Source: an uncultured Bacteroidales bacterium (GTDB taxonomy: Bacteria > Bacteroidota > Bacteroidia > Bacteroidales > Paludibacteraceae). From it: a stretch of DNA of 47,051 nucleotides. The notes under the pieces were generated by a model, which saw only the letters and a program-made list of their open reading frames with translations, ran no database searches and had not been told where the DNA came from. Location of the stretch: contig CAMJDT010000012.1 in the NCBI GenBank assembly GCA_946404495.1, positions 1 to 47,051 of the forward strand, read 5' to 3'. Made by a program: the position numbers and the translations under genes. Below, piece after piece: positions 1 to 8,004 of this stretch; position 1 is the stretch's first letter; each line of letters starts with the position of its first letter.

Positions 1-686
1 AGTTTGTCGGATGGTCAGACGGCAGTACGGATAACCCCCGGATGATTCATGTCTTGCAGGATAGCACGATTATTGCTTATTTCCAGCATATTGAATATCA
101 TATTGATGCCCGTCCTAACGACAGCACCTTGGGCTATGTCACCGGCGGCGGATTCTACCATTTCCATGACACCGTTACCCTCTGGGCGCATCCATATGAC
201 AATGGCAAATTCATCGAATGGTCGGACGGCTATCGGTATTCCTACCGCAACGATATCATCGTTACGCGGGATACGACACTCATCGCCATCTTTGAGCCGT
301 ATATAGATACCACGCATACCGACACCACCGTTGTTCGCTATACCTTGACGGCTATTCCGAATGACTCCACAATGGGAGCAGTCACTGGTAGCGGTCTGTA
401 TGAAGCCGGCGAGGAGGCGTACTTAACGGCTATCCCGTTTGACGGATACCGTTTCCGTGAATGGGACTTTTCGTTTACTACCGAACTCTCTGTCGTCTTC
501 ATTATGCCGCCTCGCAATACCACCGTTGTTGCCACCTTCGAACCGATCGATGATACCCTCCCTGCCATGCCTGCCGACCCCAACGATCCGGATGCCTCCG
601 CTCCCTCCTACAACATCCTCGGTCAGCCTGTAGACGACACCTACCATGGTATCGTCATCCGCAACGGCCAAAAAGTGTTGCAATAA
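1..686 (+). CDS. Secreted protein with InlB-type (Flg_new_2-like) repeats, 3' part only
   Basis: The reading frame is open from the first bases of the window, so the N-terminus lies upstream; 227 residues remain. Two repeats of about 70 residues are visible. Each begins near a PNDST.G.VTG.G motif, continues with an aromatic F.EW/FREW motif and ends in IFEP or TFEP. This is the pattern of the divergent InlB B-repeat domains common in Bacteroidetes surface proteins. The tail contains YNILGQPV, then GIVIRNGQK, and resembles a short type IX secretion (T9SS) sorting domain. That resemblance is inferred from pattern only. The function is probably surface display or adhesion, but the catalytic or binding part, if any, is outside the window. 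A strong hairpin follows the stop codon at 699-728. Confidence 0.8.
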   Translation, partial: FVGWSDGSTDNPRMIHVLQDSTIIAYFQHIEYHIDARPNDSTLGYVTGGGFYHFHDTVTLWAHPYDNGKFIEWSDGYRYSYRNDIIVTRDTTLIAIFEPYIDTTHTDTTVVRYTLTAIPNDSTMGAVTGSGLYEAGEEAYLTAIPFDGYRFREWDFSFTTELSVVFIMPPRNTTVVATFEPIDDTLPAMPADPNDPDASAPSYNILGQPVDDTYHGIVIRNGQKVLQ

Positions 687-698
687 TCTATGCTATCA

Positions 699-771
699 CC
701 TCCGCTCTCCGTAAAAAGAGAGCGGAGGAGTGCAAAAACGCATTTTGCAGCCGAAAAGTTTGCATATGTCA
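699..771 (+). repeat. Dispersed terminator/promoter cassette, copy 1
   Basis: 73 bases that recur at 2012-2084 with one mismatch (C763 against T). The copy has an 11-bp perfect hairpin (699-709 with 718-728, loop of 8), then a smaller TGCAAAA/TTTTGCA hairpin (731-737 with 743-749), and then the TTTG (-33) box of the next promoter. It sits between the stop of the first gene and the promoter of the next, so it probably ends one transcript and supports the start of the next. Confidence 0.8.
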
Positions 772-790
772 GAAATATTTTGTATTTTTG
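759..790 (+). promoter_or_regulatory. Bacteroidetes-type promoter of lipoprotein 845
   Basis: TTTG at 759-762, exactly 20 bases, then TATTTTTG (TAnnTTTG) at 783-790. The -33 box lies inside the repeated cassette. Transcription would start near 797, giving a leader of about 48 bases. Confidence 0.75.
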
Positions 791-844
791 CAGCCTTAAT
801 TAAGATACAGACCTTTTGACAGAAGCAATAAAAGTATTAAAACT

Positions 845-1446
845 ATGAGACATTCAATGAAAGCCAAAATCTTTATTTTGTCATTATTGGCAATTTTATT
901 CTGCTGCGTTAGCTGCGACAACAGCAAAAAGTTGCAAAAAATCGCTGCGGAGAATGCTGCTATGTTAGGGGACTATCTGCCCTATACACACAACGACTCG
1001 CTCGTCTTTATCAATAACGACGGAAAAGAAGATATCCTGCTCGTTGATTATGATAGAATCCCTAAAGCATATTATACTAACGGCACACTAAACGGCTTCC
1101 GTGTGAATTCTTCCGATGATGGTTGGATTAGTTGGGCACATATGTCGTTTGTATATCATACACAAGGAGAATTCTTTTGTTCATTGGCTACGGGAGAAGG
1201 AAATGAAAAGGAATACATTATTATCGCTTCGGCACGAATTAAACCCTCTCTTACGTCCCATAAACGTTACAATTTTAGTGCCACTGGAGGAATTTTTCTG
1301 TAGAAGACGAGTTGCCGGATACCTTACGTTTCCAAGGGGATTCAAACTCCGATTCACCCAATGGGTACGTCATTCTGATTCGCCACAAAGGTTTAGTCGA
1401 ATACAGTTTCGACGGTCAAGAGATCTGGCGATTGGTTGAAGAATAG
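845..1446 (+). pseudogene. Lipoprotein of unknown function, interrupted by a frameshift at about 1293
   Basis: The start MRHSMKAKIF leads into a hydrophobic segment and the lipobox CCVSC (lipid-anchored Cys near residue 24), so this is an exported lipoprotein. The first frame stops at 1301-1303, giving 152 residues. The next frame continues smoothly from the same place: after the run of five T at 1293-1297 it reads FSVEDELPDTLRFQGD and runs to a TAG at 1444-1446, ending EIWRLVEE. One extra T would join the two halves. Either the gene carries a real 1-bp deletion or the assembly has a homopolymer error. I do not recognise the family. The next gene encodes another small lipoprotein 23 bases downstream. 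Confidence 0.65.
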
Positions 1447-1469
1447 TATTAATATTAAACATAAGCAAA

Positions 1470-2000
1470 ATGAAACGTCTATTTTACTTTGGCATCGTTG
1501 CCATACTTAGCCTCGGAGTGGTGGGGTGTAAGAAGAATAATGAGGTAGTAGAGAACCCCCAAGTAGCTGAAATACCTCCTTCGCCTTGCGCTCTGTACGT
1601 GGGTGATTGCGGAGACCAACCCGATTGGAGCCGGCCTATGGGAATTCCGGCACGTATAACGGATGATGATTGGCTGGACTCTACGTATTTAGATAGTGTG
1701 TTTATTCACCATGATAAATTGCAAGCCGAATATATGGGTGAAAACCAACTGCGAATCGTTTGGAGTAAGTATCAACAATGTATGGCTAAATTGGTAACTC
1801 GAGCCACCTTGGAAGAAAGTGTCATTCAGCTTTTCTATCAAGATACAGCTTTTGCCATTGCTGCATGCGAATGTGTATACCCCTTATATTTCGACTTCGA
1901 CAGCTTGGCGTATGGTCCCTATACAATCATCGCCGGCGGCGTAGAACATCTTATCGACTTCCAGCCTGATATGGAACCCTACGATTATAAGTACAAATGA
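1470..2000 (+). CDS. Small lipoprotein of unknown function
   Basis: 176 residues. The N-terminus is a classical lipoprotein signal with lipobox GVVGC (Cys near residue 20), followed by a polar KKNNEVVENP linker. The mature part is acidic and rich in aromatic residues, with several cysteines (CALYVGDCGDQPDW, AACECVYP) that could form disulphides. No family was recognised. It lies 23 bases after the frameshifted lipoprotein 845-1446 and is probably cotranscribed with it. The second copy of the hairpin cassette begins 12 bases after the stop and probably terminates this two-gene unit. Confidence 0.8.
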   Translation: MKRLFYFGIVAILSLGVVGCKKNNEVVENPQVAEIPPSPCALYVGDCGDQPDWSRPMGIPARITDDDWLDSTYLDSVFIHHDKLQAEYMGENQLRIVWSKYQQCMAKLVTRATLEESVIQLFYQDTAFAIAACECVYPLYFDFDSLAYGPYTIIAGGVEHLIDFQPDMEPYDYKYK

Positions 2001-2011
2001 CATTCCCCTCC

Positions 2012-2084
2012 CCTCCGCTCTCCGTAAAAAGAGAGCGGAGGAGTGCAAAAACGCATTTTGCAGCCGAAAAGTTTGTATATGTCA
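2012..2084 (+). repeat. Dispersed terminator/promoter cassette, copy 2
   Basis: Same as 699-771. The hairpin is 2012-2022 with 2031-2041; the TGCAAAA/TTTTGCA hairpin and the TTTG box at 2072-2075 follow. It again separates one gene from the promoter of the next. Confidence 0.8.
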
Positions 2085-2103
2085 AAATAAAGCAGTATCT
2101 TTG
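2072..2103 (+). promoter_or_regulatory. Promoter of the DUF6922/AbiEii-type pair
   Basis: TTTG 2072-2075, 20-base spacer, TATCTTTG 2096-2103. The TTG at 2101 lies inside the -7 box, so it cannot be the start codon of the following gene; the ATG at 2122 is used. Confidence 0.75.
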
Positions 2104-2121
2104 CAGGCGAAATTGGATTTT

Positions 2122-2427
2122 ATGTCAATACAATCCTACATATCACAGTTATCGCCGCTTCTCTTTTGGGATATGGATAAAGAGCAACTGGATGTCGAGC
2201 GCCATTCTCCGGGCTTGATCCAACGTGTGTTGGAATACGGCACATTGCAAGATTGGCGGCTCACCCGCGATTTCTATGGCATGGACCGGATTGTGGCGGA
2301 TTGCAAACGCCTGCGTACCCTTGATCCTATGGCGCTTTCATTTATATGCGCATTGTCAAATACCAATAAAGAAGACTATAGATGCTATCACTTCAGACAA
2401 TCCAACCCGACACTCTGGAACTCCTAA
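2122..2427 (+). CDS. DUF6922-like protein, probable antitoxin-side partner
   Basis: 101 residues beginning MSIQSYISQL. The features SPLLFWDMD..QLD, RVLEYGTLQDW and the final CYHFRQSNPTLWNS match my memory of small Bacteroidetes DUF6922 proteins. These are usually encoded directly before, and overlapping with, AbiEii/AbiGii-type nucleotidyltransferases. The start was set at 2122 because the upstream TTG is in the promoter. The gene overlaps the following truncated nucleotidyltransferase by 46 bases, the usual coupling for this pair. By analogy it would be the antitoxin-side gene. The domain name is from memory; the pairing is visible in the sequence. Confidence 0.65.
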   Translation: MSIQSYISQLSPLLFWDMDKEQLDVERHSPGLIQRVLEYGTLQDWRLTRDFYGMDRIVADCKRLRTLDPMALSFICALSNTNKEDYRCYHFRQSNPTLWNS

Positions 2428-2597
2428 AAAAGCTCGCAGCTTTTCCTGAATTGCGTAACACACGGCTCGTCGGTGGTACGGCGTTGGCGTTGCTATATGG
2501 TCATAGGCAGTCGATCGACTTGGATTTCTTTGGTCAATTACCATGGGTTGTCATGAAAAAGGCCATCCTCCGCGAAGTGGATGCCTATCAGCAATAA
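2382..2597 (+). pseudogene. Truncated AbiEii/AbiGii-type nucleotidyltransferase
   Basis: The 71 residues include LRNTRLVGGTALALLYGHR followed by SIDLDFFG. This is the nucleotidyltransferase signature (GG.ALAL..GHR.S.DLD) of the AbiEii toxin family, whose members normally have about 200 or more residues. The frame ends at 2595-2597, soon after the catalytic motif. Another frame downstream (about 2590-2660) gives IISQESGAYAIIVRHKG, possibly a decayed continuation. C-terminal helices are absent. The gene is therefore a remnant and probably inactive. A promoter pointing the other way lies just downstream (2724-2755) with no gene behind it, consistent with a deletion here. Confidence 0.65.
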
Positions 2598-2802
2598 TCT
2601 CTCAGGAAAGCGGAGCCTATGCAATCATTGTTCGCCACAAAGGGTTCCAAAATTGTTACTATTTGACTTTTCTAATAGTCAAAGCGGCTAGTGTTTTGTC
2701 GATTCAAAAAGTCAAATCGGCGACAAAAGTACTGTTTTTTTTTGATATGACCAAATTTTTCGAGAAGGAAATGCACTTTTTATTTCAAATTCTGCGATTT
2801 CA
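2598..2802. other. Non-coding stretch between the toxin remnant and ychF
   Basis: No convincing gene on either strand. It contains possible remnants of the AbiEii-like gene, a small inverted repeat TTTGACT/AGTCAAA around 2662-2683, and the orphan leftward promoter at 2724-2755. Confidence 0.6.
2724..2755 (-). promoter_or_regulatory. Orphan leftward promoter without a gene
   Basis: On the minus strand TTTG is at 2755-2752, followed by exactly 20 bases and TACTTTTG at 2731-2724. This is a perfect match to the architecture of the other promoters here. Transcription would run left into the AbiEii remnant, where no minus-strand gene is seen. It may be the relic of a deleted gene or drive an antisense or small RNA. 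Confidence 0.55.
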
Positions 2803-2834
2803 TTTGCATATGTCCGAAAAAAGTTGTAATTTTG
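2803..2834 (+). promoter_or_regulatory. ychF promoter
   Basis: TTTG 2803-2806, 20 bases, TAATTTTG 2827-2834. The leader to the ATG at 2897 is about 55 bases. Confidence 0.75.
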
Positions 2835-2896
2835 CAGGCTAATTTGGATAAAAAGCGAAAGCTATAAAGAATAACGAATAAAACGAAAGCGAAGAT

Positions 2897-4003
2897 ATGA
2901 GTTTGCAATGTGGAATCGTGGGATTGCCCAATGTAGGAAAGTCAACATTATTCAATTGCCTGAGCAATGCGAAGGCGCAGTCGGCTAATTTTCCGTTTTG
3001 CACGATCGAGCCCAATGTGGGTGTGATTACGGTGCCGGACGAACGTCTCAATAAATTGGGCGAGCTCTGTAAGCCCGAGCGCGGCGTGATACCGACGACG
3101 GTGGAGATCGTCGATATAGCCGGTCTGGTCAAAGGTGCGAGTCAGGGCGAGGGATTGGGAAACAAGTTCCTGAGTAACATCCGCGAGACGGATGCGATTC
3201 TGCACGTATTGCGCTGCTTCGACGACGATAACGTGGTGCACGTAGATGGTTCGGTGGATCCCGTACGCGACAAGGAGATCATCGATGCCGAATTGCAGCT
3301 GAAGGACCTGGAGACCGTGGAGAGCCGTATCCAGAAGACGGAGAAGCAGGCCAAGGCCGGCGGCGACAAGCAGGCAAAGGTAGCCTTGGAGTTGCTCGTG
3401 CGCTACCGCGAAGCCCTCTCGCAAGGCAAGAGTGCCCGCACAGTGGAGCTGCAGAACAAGGAGGAGGAACAGGTCGCCAAGGAGCTGATGCTGCTGACGA
3501 GCAAACCTGTGCTCTATGTCTGCAACGTGGACGAAGCCTCGGCCGTAAGCGGCAATAAGTACGTGGAAGCCGTGCGCGAGGCGGTGAAGGAAGAGCAGGC
3601 TGAGGTACTCATCGTAGCGGCTAAGATAGAGAGCGAGATCGCCGAGCTGGAGACCTACGAAGAAAGGCAGATGTTCCTGCAGGAGATCGGATTGGAGGAG
3701 AGCGGCGTGAATAGACTGATCAAGGCTGCGTATAAGCTGCTGAATCTGCGCACGTTCCTCACGGCAGGCAGCGACGAGGTACGAGCTTGGACCTTCCGCG
3801 CGGGCAGCAAGGCTCCGCAGTGTGCCGGAGTAATCCACACCGACTTCGAACGCGGATTCATTCGTGCCGAGGTCATCAAATACGAGGACTATATCACGCT
3901 GGGCGGCGAAGCAGCCTGCCGGGCAGCCGGTAAACTGCAGGTAGAAGGTAAGGAGTACCTCGTCCAAGACGGAGATATTATGCATTTCCTGTTCAATGTG
4001 TAA
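2897..4003 (+). CDS. ychF: YchF/OLA1-family ATPase
   Basis: 368 residues, the usual length. The N-terminal P-loop is GLPNVGKST (residues 8-16). The switch region gives DIAGLVKGASQGEGLGN. The G4 site reads NVDE instead of NKxD, which is the family hallmark and explains the preference for ATP over GTP. A coiled-coil insertion (about 128-190) and a C-terminal TGS domain (about 280-368, ending DGDIMHFLFNV) follow. YchF binds ribosomes and is linked to translation and oxidative-stress responses. It has its own promoter at 2803-2834. The next gene starts after a 62-base gap made almost entirely of 7-bp repeats. Confidence 0.96.
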   Translation: MSLQCGIVGLPNVGKSTLFNCLSNAKAQSANFPFCTIEPNVGVITVPDERLNKLGELCKPERGVIPTTVEIVDIAGLVKGASQGEGLGNKFLSNIRETDAILHVLRCFDDDNVVHVDGSVDPVRDKEIIDAELQLKDLETVESRIQKTEKQAKAGGDKQAKVALELLVRYREALSQGKSARTVELQNKEEEQVAKELMLLTSKPVLYVCNVDEASAVSGNKYVEAVREAVKEEQAEVLIVAAKIESEIAELETYEERQMFLQEIGLEESGVNRLIKAAYKLLNLRTFLTAGSDEVRAWTFRAGSKAPQCAGVIHTDFERGFIRAEVIKYEDYITLGGEAACRAAGKLQVEGKEYLVQDGDIMHFLFNV

Positions 4004-4007
4004 TAAT

Positions 4008-4063
4008 TCGGTTCTCGGTTCTCGACCAACGACTAACGACTAACGACAAACGACAAACGACAA
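4008..4063 (+). repeat. Heptad tract 1, eight 7-bp units
   Basis: Eight contiguous heptads: TCGGTTC twice, TCGACCA once, ACGACTA twice, ACGACAA three times. They fill the gap from four bases after the ychF stop to two bases before the antiporter ATG at 4066. No Shine-Dalgarno-like sequence is present in the gap. Confidence 0.9.
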
Positions 4064-4065
4064 GA

Positions 4066-5055
4066 ATGATAGCAAGTATATTGGCATATGGATGGTGGGT
4101 AGCGGTAGTGCTGATCGTAGTGGGCTTTGTGGCGCTGGTCAAAGGCGCAGACTGGCTCGTGGACGGCGCTTCGGCTATCGCTAAGCGCTTCGGCATCAGC
4201 GACCTGGTAATCGGTCTGACCGTTGTGGCATTCGGCACGAGCATGCCGGAGTTTGTGGTAAATATGGTGTCGGTAGCGGAAGGATCGACCGATCTGGCAA
4301 TCACCAACATCCTCGGCTCCAACATCATCAACACCTTCGTCATCTTAGGCCTGACAGCCTTGGTCTATCCGATTGTATCGCAGAAACGCAGTCGGGATTT
4401 CGATATCCCGCTGTCGATCATCGCCGGCATACTCGTTGTGGCGTTTGTGGCCATCCAACTGCCGATAGGCGAAAGCGGCGAGGGGGTAGGCCGTATAGGC
4501 GGAATCACGATGTTGCTGCTGTTCTGCTATTTCCTGTATAACACCTTCCGTCACGCCAAAGATCATCCCGAAGATGCGGAGGCTGGTACTGTCAAACCGA
4601 TGACGACCGGCAAAGCCGTAGCTTGGATGATATTCGGACTGATCGGACTGGTAGTAGGCGGTGAGTTGATCGTAAAGAGTGCTGTGGATCTCGCTACACG
4701 GATGGGAGTGAGCGAAGCCATCATAGGGCTGACCATTGTGGCCTTGGGCACCTCGCTGCCCGAACTGGCGACCTCCGTCATCGCGGCGGCCAAACATAAC
4801 TCGGATATCGCTATCGGCAATGTATTCGGCAGTGATATATTCAATGTGTTCTTCGTCTTAGGCACCAGCGCAATGATTCGTCCGTTGCCTTCGTACAACG
4901 GAATAGAGGTAGATGCCATCATCGCCGCCGCCGGCAGTATCATCGTCTGGCTGGCGATTAAGACCAATAAGGAGCGTAAGATCCAGCGTTGGGCGGGAGC
5001 GCTGCTGCTACTCGTCTATGCCGGGTATCTGACTTACCGCCTGATGGTTGTATAA
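4066..5055 (+). CDS. Calcium/sodium antiporter of the CaCA (YrbG-like) family
   Basis: 329 residues with about ten hydrophobic segments. Two alpha-repeats are clear: GLTVVAFGTSMPEFVVN in the first half and GLTIVALGTSLPELATS in the second. Each holds the GTSxPE ion-binding motif. A short cytoplasmic loop (HAKDHPEDAEAG) separates the halves. The family exchanges Ca2+ for Na+ or H+ across the inner membrane. No promoter is visible in the repeat-filled gap, so it is probably read through from ychF. Its 3' end overlaps the convergent glycosyltransferase gene 5008-5844 by 48 bases. Confidence 0.93.
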   Translation: MIASILAYGWWVAVVLIVVGFVALVKGADWLVDGASAIAKRFGISDLVIGLTVVAFGTSMPEFVVNMVSVAEGSTDLAITNILGSNIINTFVILGLTALVYPIVSQKRSRDFDIPLSIIAGILVVAFVAIQLPIGESGEGVGRIGGITMLLLFCYFLYNTFRHAKDHPEDAEAGTVKPMTTGKAVAWMIFGLIGLVVGGELIVKSAVDLATRMGVSEAIIGLTIVALGTSLPELATSVIAAAKHNSDIAIGNVFGSDIFNVFFVLGTSAMIRPLPSYNGIEVDAIIAAAGSIIVWLAIKTNKERKIQRWAGALLLLVYAGYLTYRLMVV

Positions 5056-5844
5056 GCGGCGTTCGCGATCGAAGAACCAACCCCATTTATTGAAATAGCG
5101 GCAGAGATTGCTCATATGCACAAGTGTCATTCTAAGCGAGTGATACGAGGCGCGTCTGTGGTCGTGAACGATTCGTACCTTCGGCCAATAGAGCGTCTTA
5201 TAGCGCCGATGGATGCGTCGGGTAAGGTCGATATCCTCCGGATAGAGGAAGAATCGTTCGTCGAAGAGACCCACCTCCTCCAGGGCTTTGGTTCTCAGGA
5301 ACATAAAGCAACCGCTCAGATACGGCACATTGAGACTGCGGTTGTGGTTGAGGTGCTGCAACTCGAATCGTTCGTTGCGCCGGCGGGTGAGGGCGGCGGG
5401 CAGGAATCGACGGGCGAAGAGGTCGAAGGGAGTAGGAAGCTGTTTCGCCAGGAATTGCTCGTTTCCATCGGGAAAAAACACACGCGGCATCAGGCAACCG
5501 ACATCCGAATGCTGCTGCATAAACTCATGAATCGCATCCAAGTCTTCGGAGAGGAGCATGATATCGTCATTGAGCACCAAGTGATAGTCTGTATGCTCGC
5601 TGATCGTCTCGCTAAGCGCGATATTGTGCGCCCTGCCGTAGCCGAGATTGGCACCTGTAAATAAGTACGAAACTTGCGGTGAAACCTGAAAATTCTGCGA
5701 TTCGAACTGCGGTTCGGAGGACGCTTCGGAATTATCGATGAGCGCGATGCGATGTACGCACTTCGCCCGCTGCAACTCCCTTACCAGCGGCTGCACGTTG
5801 TGTTCCCAATCGGGGTGATAGAGTACGATCGATATATTAAGCAT
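5008..5844 (-). CDS. Glycosyltransferase family 2, rhamnosyltransferase-like
   Basis: 278 residues. The GT-A fold start is MLNISIVLYHPDWEHNV. LNDDI (near residue 92) is the DxD-type metal/nucleotide site, and YLSGCFMFLRTKALEEVGLFDERFF is typical of the rhamnosyltransferase-like GT2 branch; DEDI-like acidic residues appear as YPEDIDL. It is the last gene of the polysaccharide operon and overlaps the preceding gene by 8 bases, so translation is likely coupled. It probably adds one sugar to the lipid-linked repeat unit at the cytoplasmic face. Donor and acceptor cannot be read from the sequence. Its last 48 bases lie inside the antiporter gene on the other strand. Confidence 0.88.
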   Translation of the reverse strand: MLNISIVLYHPDWEHNVQPLVRELQRAKCVHRIALIDNSEASSEPQFESQNFQVSPQVSYLFTGANLGYGRAHNIALSETISEHTDYHLVLNDDIMLLSEDLDAIHEFMQQHSDVGCLMPRVFFPDGNEQFLAKQLPTPFDLFARRFLPAALTRRRNERFELQHLNHNRSLNVPYLSGCFMFLRTKALEEVGLFDERFFLYPEDIDLTRRIHRRYKTLYWPKVRIVHDHRRASYHSLRMTLVHMSNLCRYFNKWGWFFDRERRLYNHQAVSQIPGIDE

Positions 5845-6949
5845 AAGCAGTCAAGGCATTTTTGTACTCCTCGATGATGATCTTCTCATCAAACTTACGC
5901 AGCATCAGTTCGCGTCCTTTCTTACCCATGCAGCGTAACTGTTCGGGCTTGAGTTGCAGGATCTTGCGCATCGTACGGGTGAGGCTGTCGAGGCTGCGTT
6001 TCTCGCAGAGCAGTCCGTTGACGCCGTCCAGCACCACGTCCTTACAACCGACGGAGTCCGTCGCTACCAGCGTGCGCTCCATCGAGGCGGCCTCCATCAG
6101 CGAACGCGGCACACCCTCCATATAGTAAGAGGGCAATACCATGCAGGAACAGCGCTCCAGGTAGGGACGCACGTCGTTGGTCACACCCAGGTACTCCACG
6201 ATACCGCTCCGAACCCAGGCCTCCATCTCGGAGGGACGAATAGCATCGGGGTTGAGGGCGTCGAGCGGACCCAACAGTTGCCAACGCACCTCGGGATATT
6301 CCGGTTTGAGTCGTTCTGCTGCCTTGATATACAGTTCTACACCCTTACTGCGCAGCATCCGTCCGCAGTGCAGGAAGATAAAGGGTTGGTCGGGTTCGCG
6401 CGTAGAACGGAAGAAGTCGGTATTGACGCCCTCTCCGTGGATAATATGCGTCTTGGCAGAGGGGATGATATGCCATTTGACGAAGGAGTCGCAGTCGTCT
6501 TGATTAAGGAACCACACGGCGTTGGTATTGCGTAGCGCGTAGTGGTGCAAGCGGCAGGAGAGGTAGAAGAGCCAGTTGCGCTTGATGAAGGTATAGCCCA
6601 AACCCGTGACCACATTGATATGCTTGATACCCAGCGACGAAGCGGCCATCGAACCGTAGATATTAGGTTTGATGGTATAGTGGAAGATGAAGTCGAAGCC
6701 CTCCGACTGATAGAGTTTCTTGAGCTGCGAGAGCAGCTTGAGGTCGCGTATCGGATTCTGGCCTTTGCAGTCCACCTCGATCGGCACAAAGCGGATACTG
6801 GTTCCTTTCAACGGGGTCAGTTCGCAGTCCTCGGGGGTCATCATCACCACCTCGTACTGCTTGCTCAACTCCTTCATCACACCCAGACGGAAATTCATCA
6901 TCGTCAGGGCACTGTTGCCCACAAAGGCTATCTTATGTATCGTACTCAT
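5837..6949 (-). CDS. Glycosyltransferase family 4 (PglA-like)
   Basis: 370 residues with a GT-B fold. The N-terminus KIAFVGNSALTMMNFRLGVMKEL is typical of the branch that adds N-acetylhexosamine to undecaprenyl-linked sugars (PglA-like). Further motifs are FHYTIKPNIYGS, VTGLGYTF and, in the nucleotide-binding domain, LHCGRMLRSKGVE and PSYYMEGVPRSLMEAASM with the donor-binding EGVPRSLMEA glutamates. Start and stop overlap the neighbours: an ATGA overlap with the gene before it, and 8 bases with the gene after. It forms part of the repeat-unit assembly operon. The exact sugar is unknown. Confidence 0.9.
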   Translation of the reverse strand: MSTIHKIAFVGNSALTMMNFRLGVMKELSKQYEVVMMTPEDCELTPLKGTSIRFVPIEVDCKGQNPIRDLKLLSQLKKLYQSEGFDFIFHYTIKPNIYGSMAASSLGIKHINVVTGLGYTFIKRNWLFYLSCRLHHYALRNTNAVWFLNQDDCDSFVKWHIIPSAKTHIIHGEGVNTDFFRSTREPDQPFIFLHCGRMLRSKGVELYIKAAERLKPEYPEVRWQLLGPLDALNPDAIRPSEMEAWVRSGIVEYLGVTNDVRPYLERCSCMVLPSYYMEGVPRSLMEAASMERTLVATDSVGCKDVVLDGVNGLLCEKRSLDSLTRTMRKILQLKPEQLRCMGKKGRELMLRKFDEKIIIEEYKNALTAYA

Positions 6950-8004
6950 AATGCGTGGATTAGCTGTTTAATTTGTTCGGCCGACTGCTGCCAACTGAAT
7001 CGTTTGGCCTGTTGGTAGCCCTGCAGGGCGAGTTGCTTTTGTAGCGTCTCATCGTGCATCAGGCGGTTCATTTGGTTCTGCATACCCTGTATGTCGGTCG
7101 GAGAGAAATAGAGCGCCGCCTCGCCGCATACTTCGCGGAAAGCGGGTATGTCGGATACGATCACGGGACACTGTTGCGTCATGGCTTCTACGAGCGGGAT
7201 ACCGAAGCCCTCGTAGAGGGAAGGGTTGATATAGGCCGTCGCATTGCGGTAGAGGCTCGTGAGCGTGTCGCCGCCTACGTAGCCCAAGAAGTGCACGCCT
7301 TGGCGGGTGGTATAGGCACTGAGTTCGGCATCCGCATAGATGGCGTGCATACCGCCTACGATATAGAGGGCATAGTCGGGATTGTCGATACCGCAGTAGG
7401 CCTCCAATAGACGCAGGATGTTCTTACGGGGCACGAGACTGCCTACGGCCAAGAGATACCGCTCCTTCTCTTCGCGCGGGAAGAGCGGCTGCGGCCGTAC
7501 AGCATTATAGACCACCTCGATCTTCTCCGGGGCTAAACCCAAATGCTCCACAAGTTCCTGCTTGGAGAACCGGCTGACCGTCAGGATCTTACGGGCGCGT
7601 TTGGCCGCCAGAGGCGTCATCAGCTGATAGTAGAGGCAGTAGGCCCACGAATAGGAACGCGGCCGCAGCAGATAGGATATATCGTGGATCGTCAGGATCG
7701 AATTCCGATAGCAGACAGGACTTAAGCCGCTGAGGCTCAGGAGGATAGCGCCATCGTAATGCCGCTTCATATAGCGCGCCAGGGTGACCTGTTCCCAGAA
7801 ATGGGAACCCTTACCGCCGATGACCTCTACCGGTAGCTGCGTCAGGTCGTATTCCTCGCATATATCCTCCGGCGCCAAGATGGTAAAGGCTACGCCTATC
7901 TGCTGCAGGGCGCAACAGATCTCGTAGGCAAAGCGCTGGATGCCGGTCAGTCGTTGGCTGAGGAAACGACCGTTGATGAATAGGTATTTCTCACTTGTTG
8001 TCAT
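6946..8004 (-). CDS. Glycosyltransferase family 4 (MtfB/WbaZ-like)
   Basis: 352 residues from the chosen start, MTTSEKYLFINGRFLSQ. The frame is open to an ATG at 8046, but that start would overlap the upstream gene by 56 bases; the ATG at 8004 overlaps by 14, like the other junctions. Motifs are RLTGIQRFAYEI, TIHDISYLLRPRSYSW, YLLAVGSLVPRKN and NPSLYEGFGIPLVEAMTQQCPV. The last holds the EGFGIPLVEA donor site of mannosyl- and rhamnosyltransferases of the GT4_MtfB group. It is probably a mannosyl- or deoxyhexosyltransferase in repeat-unit synthesis. The sugar assignment is inferred from the family only. Confidence 0.88.
   Translation of the reverse strand: MTTSEKYLFINGRFLSQRLTGIQRFAYEICCALQQIGVAFTILAPEDICEEYDLTQLPVEVIGGKGSHFWEQVTLARYMKRHYDGAILLSLSGLSPVCYRNSILTIHDISYLLRPRSYSWAYCLYYQLMTPLAAKRARKILTVSRFSKQELVEHLGLAPEKIEVVYNAVRPQPLFPREEKERYLLAVGSLVPRKNILRLLEAYCGIDNPDYALYIVGGMHAIYADAELSAYTTRQGVHFLGYVGGDTLTSLYRNATAYINPSLYEGFGIPLVEAMTQQCPVIVSDIPAFREVCGEAALYFSPTDIQGMQNQMNRLMHDETLQKQLALQGYQQAKRFSWQQSAEQIKQLIHAL

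Noticed and set aside
1291..1303. Programmed ribosomal frameshift in lipoprotein 845
   Set aside because: The T run could slip, but there is no recognisable stimulatory structure or biological reason; a 1-base deletion or read error is simpler.
2122..2597. A complete, active toxin-antitoxin or phage-defence pair
   Set aside because: The nucleotidyltransferase has only 71 residues and stops just after its first motif, so the pair is probably not functional.
2948..3985. 345-codon frame opposite ychF
   Set aside because: Shadow of ychF with low-complexity Leu/His/Arg composition.
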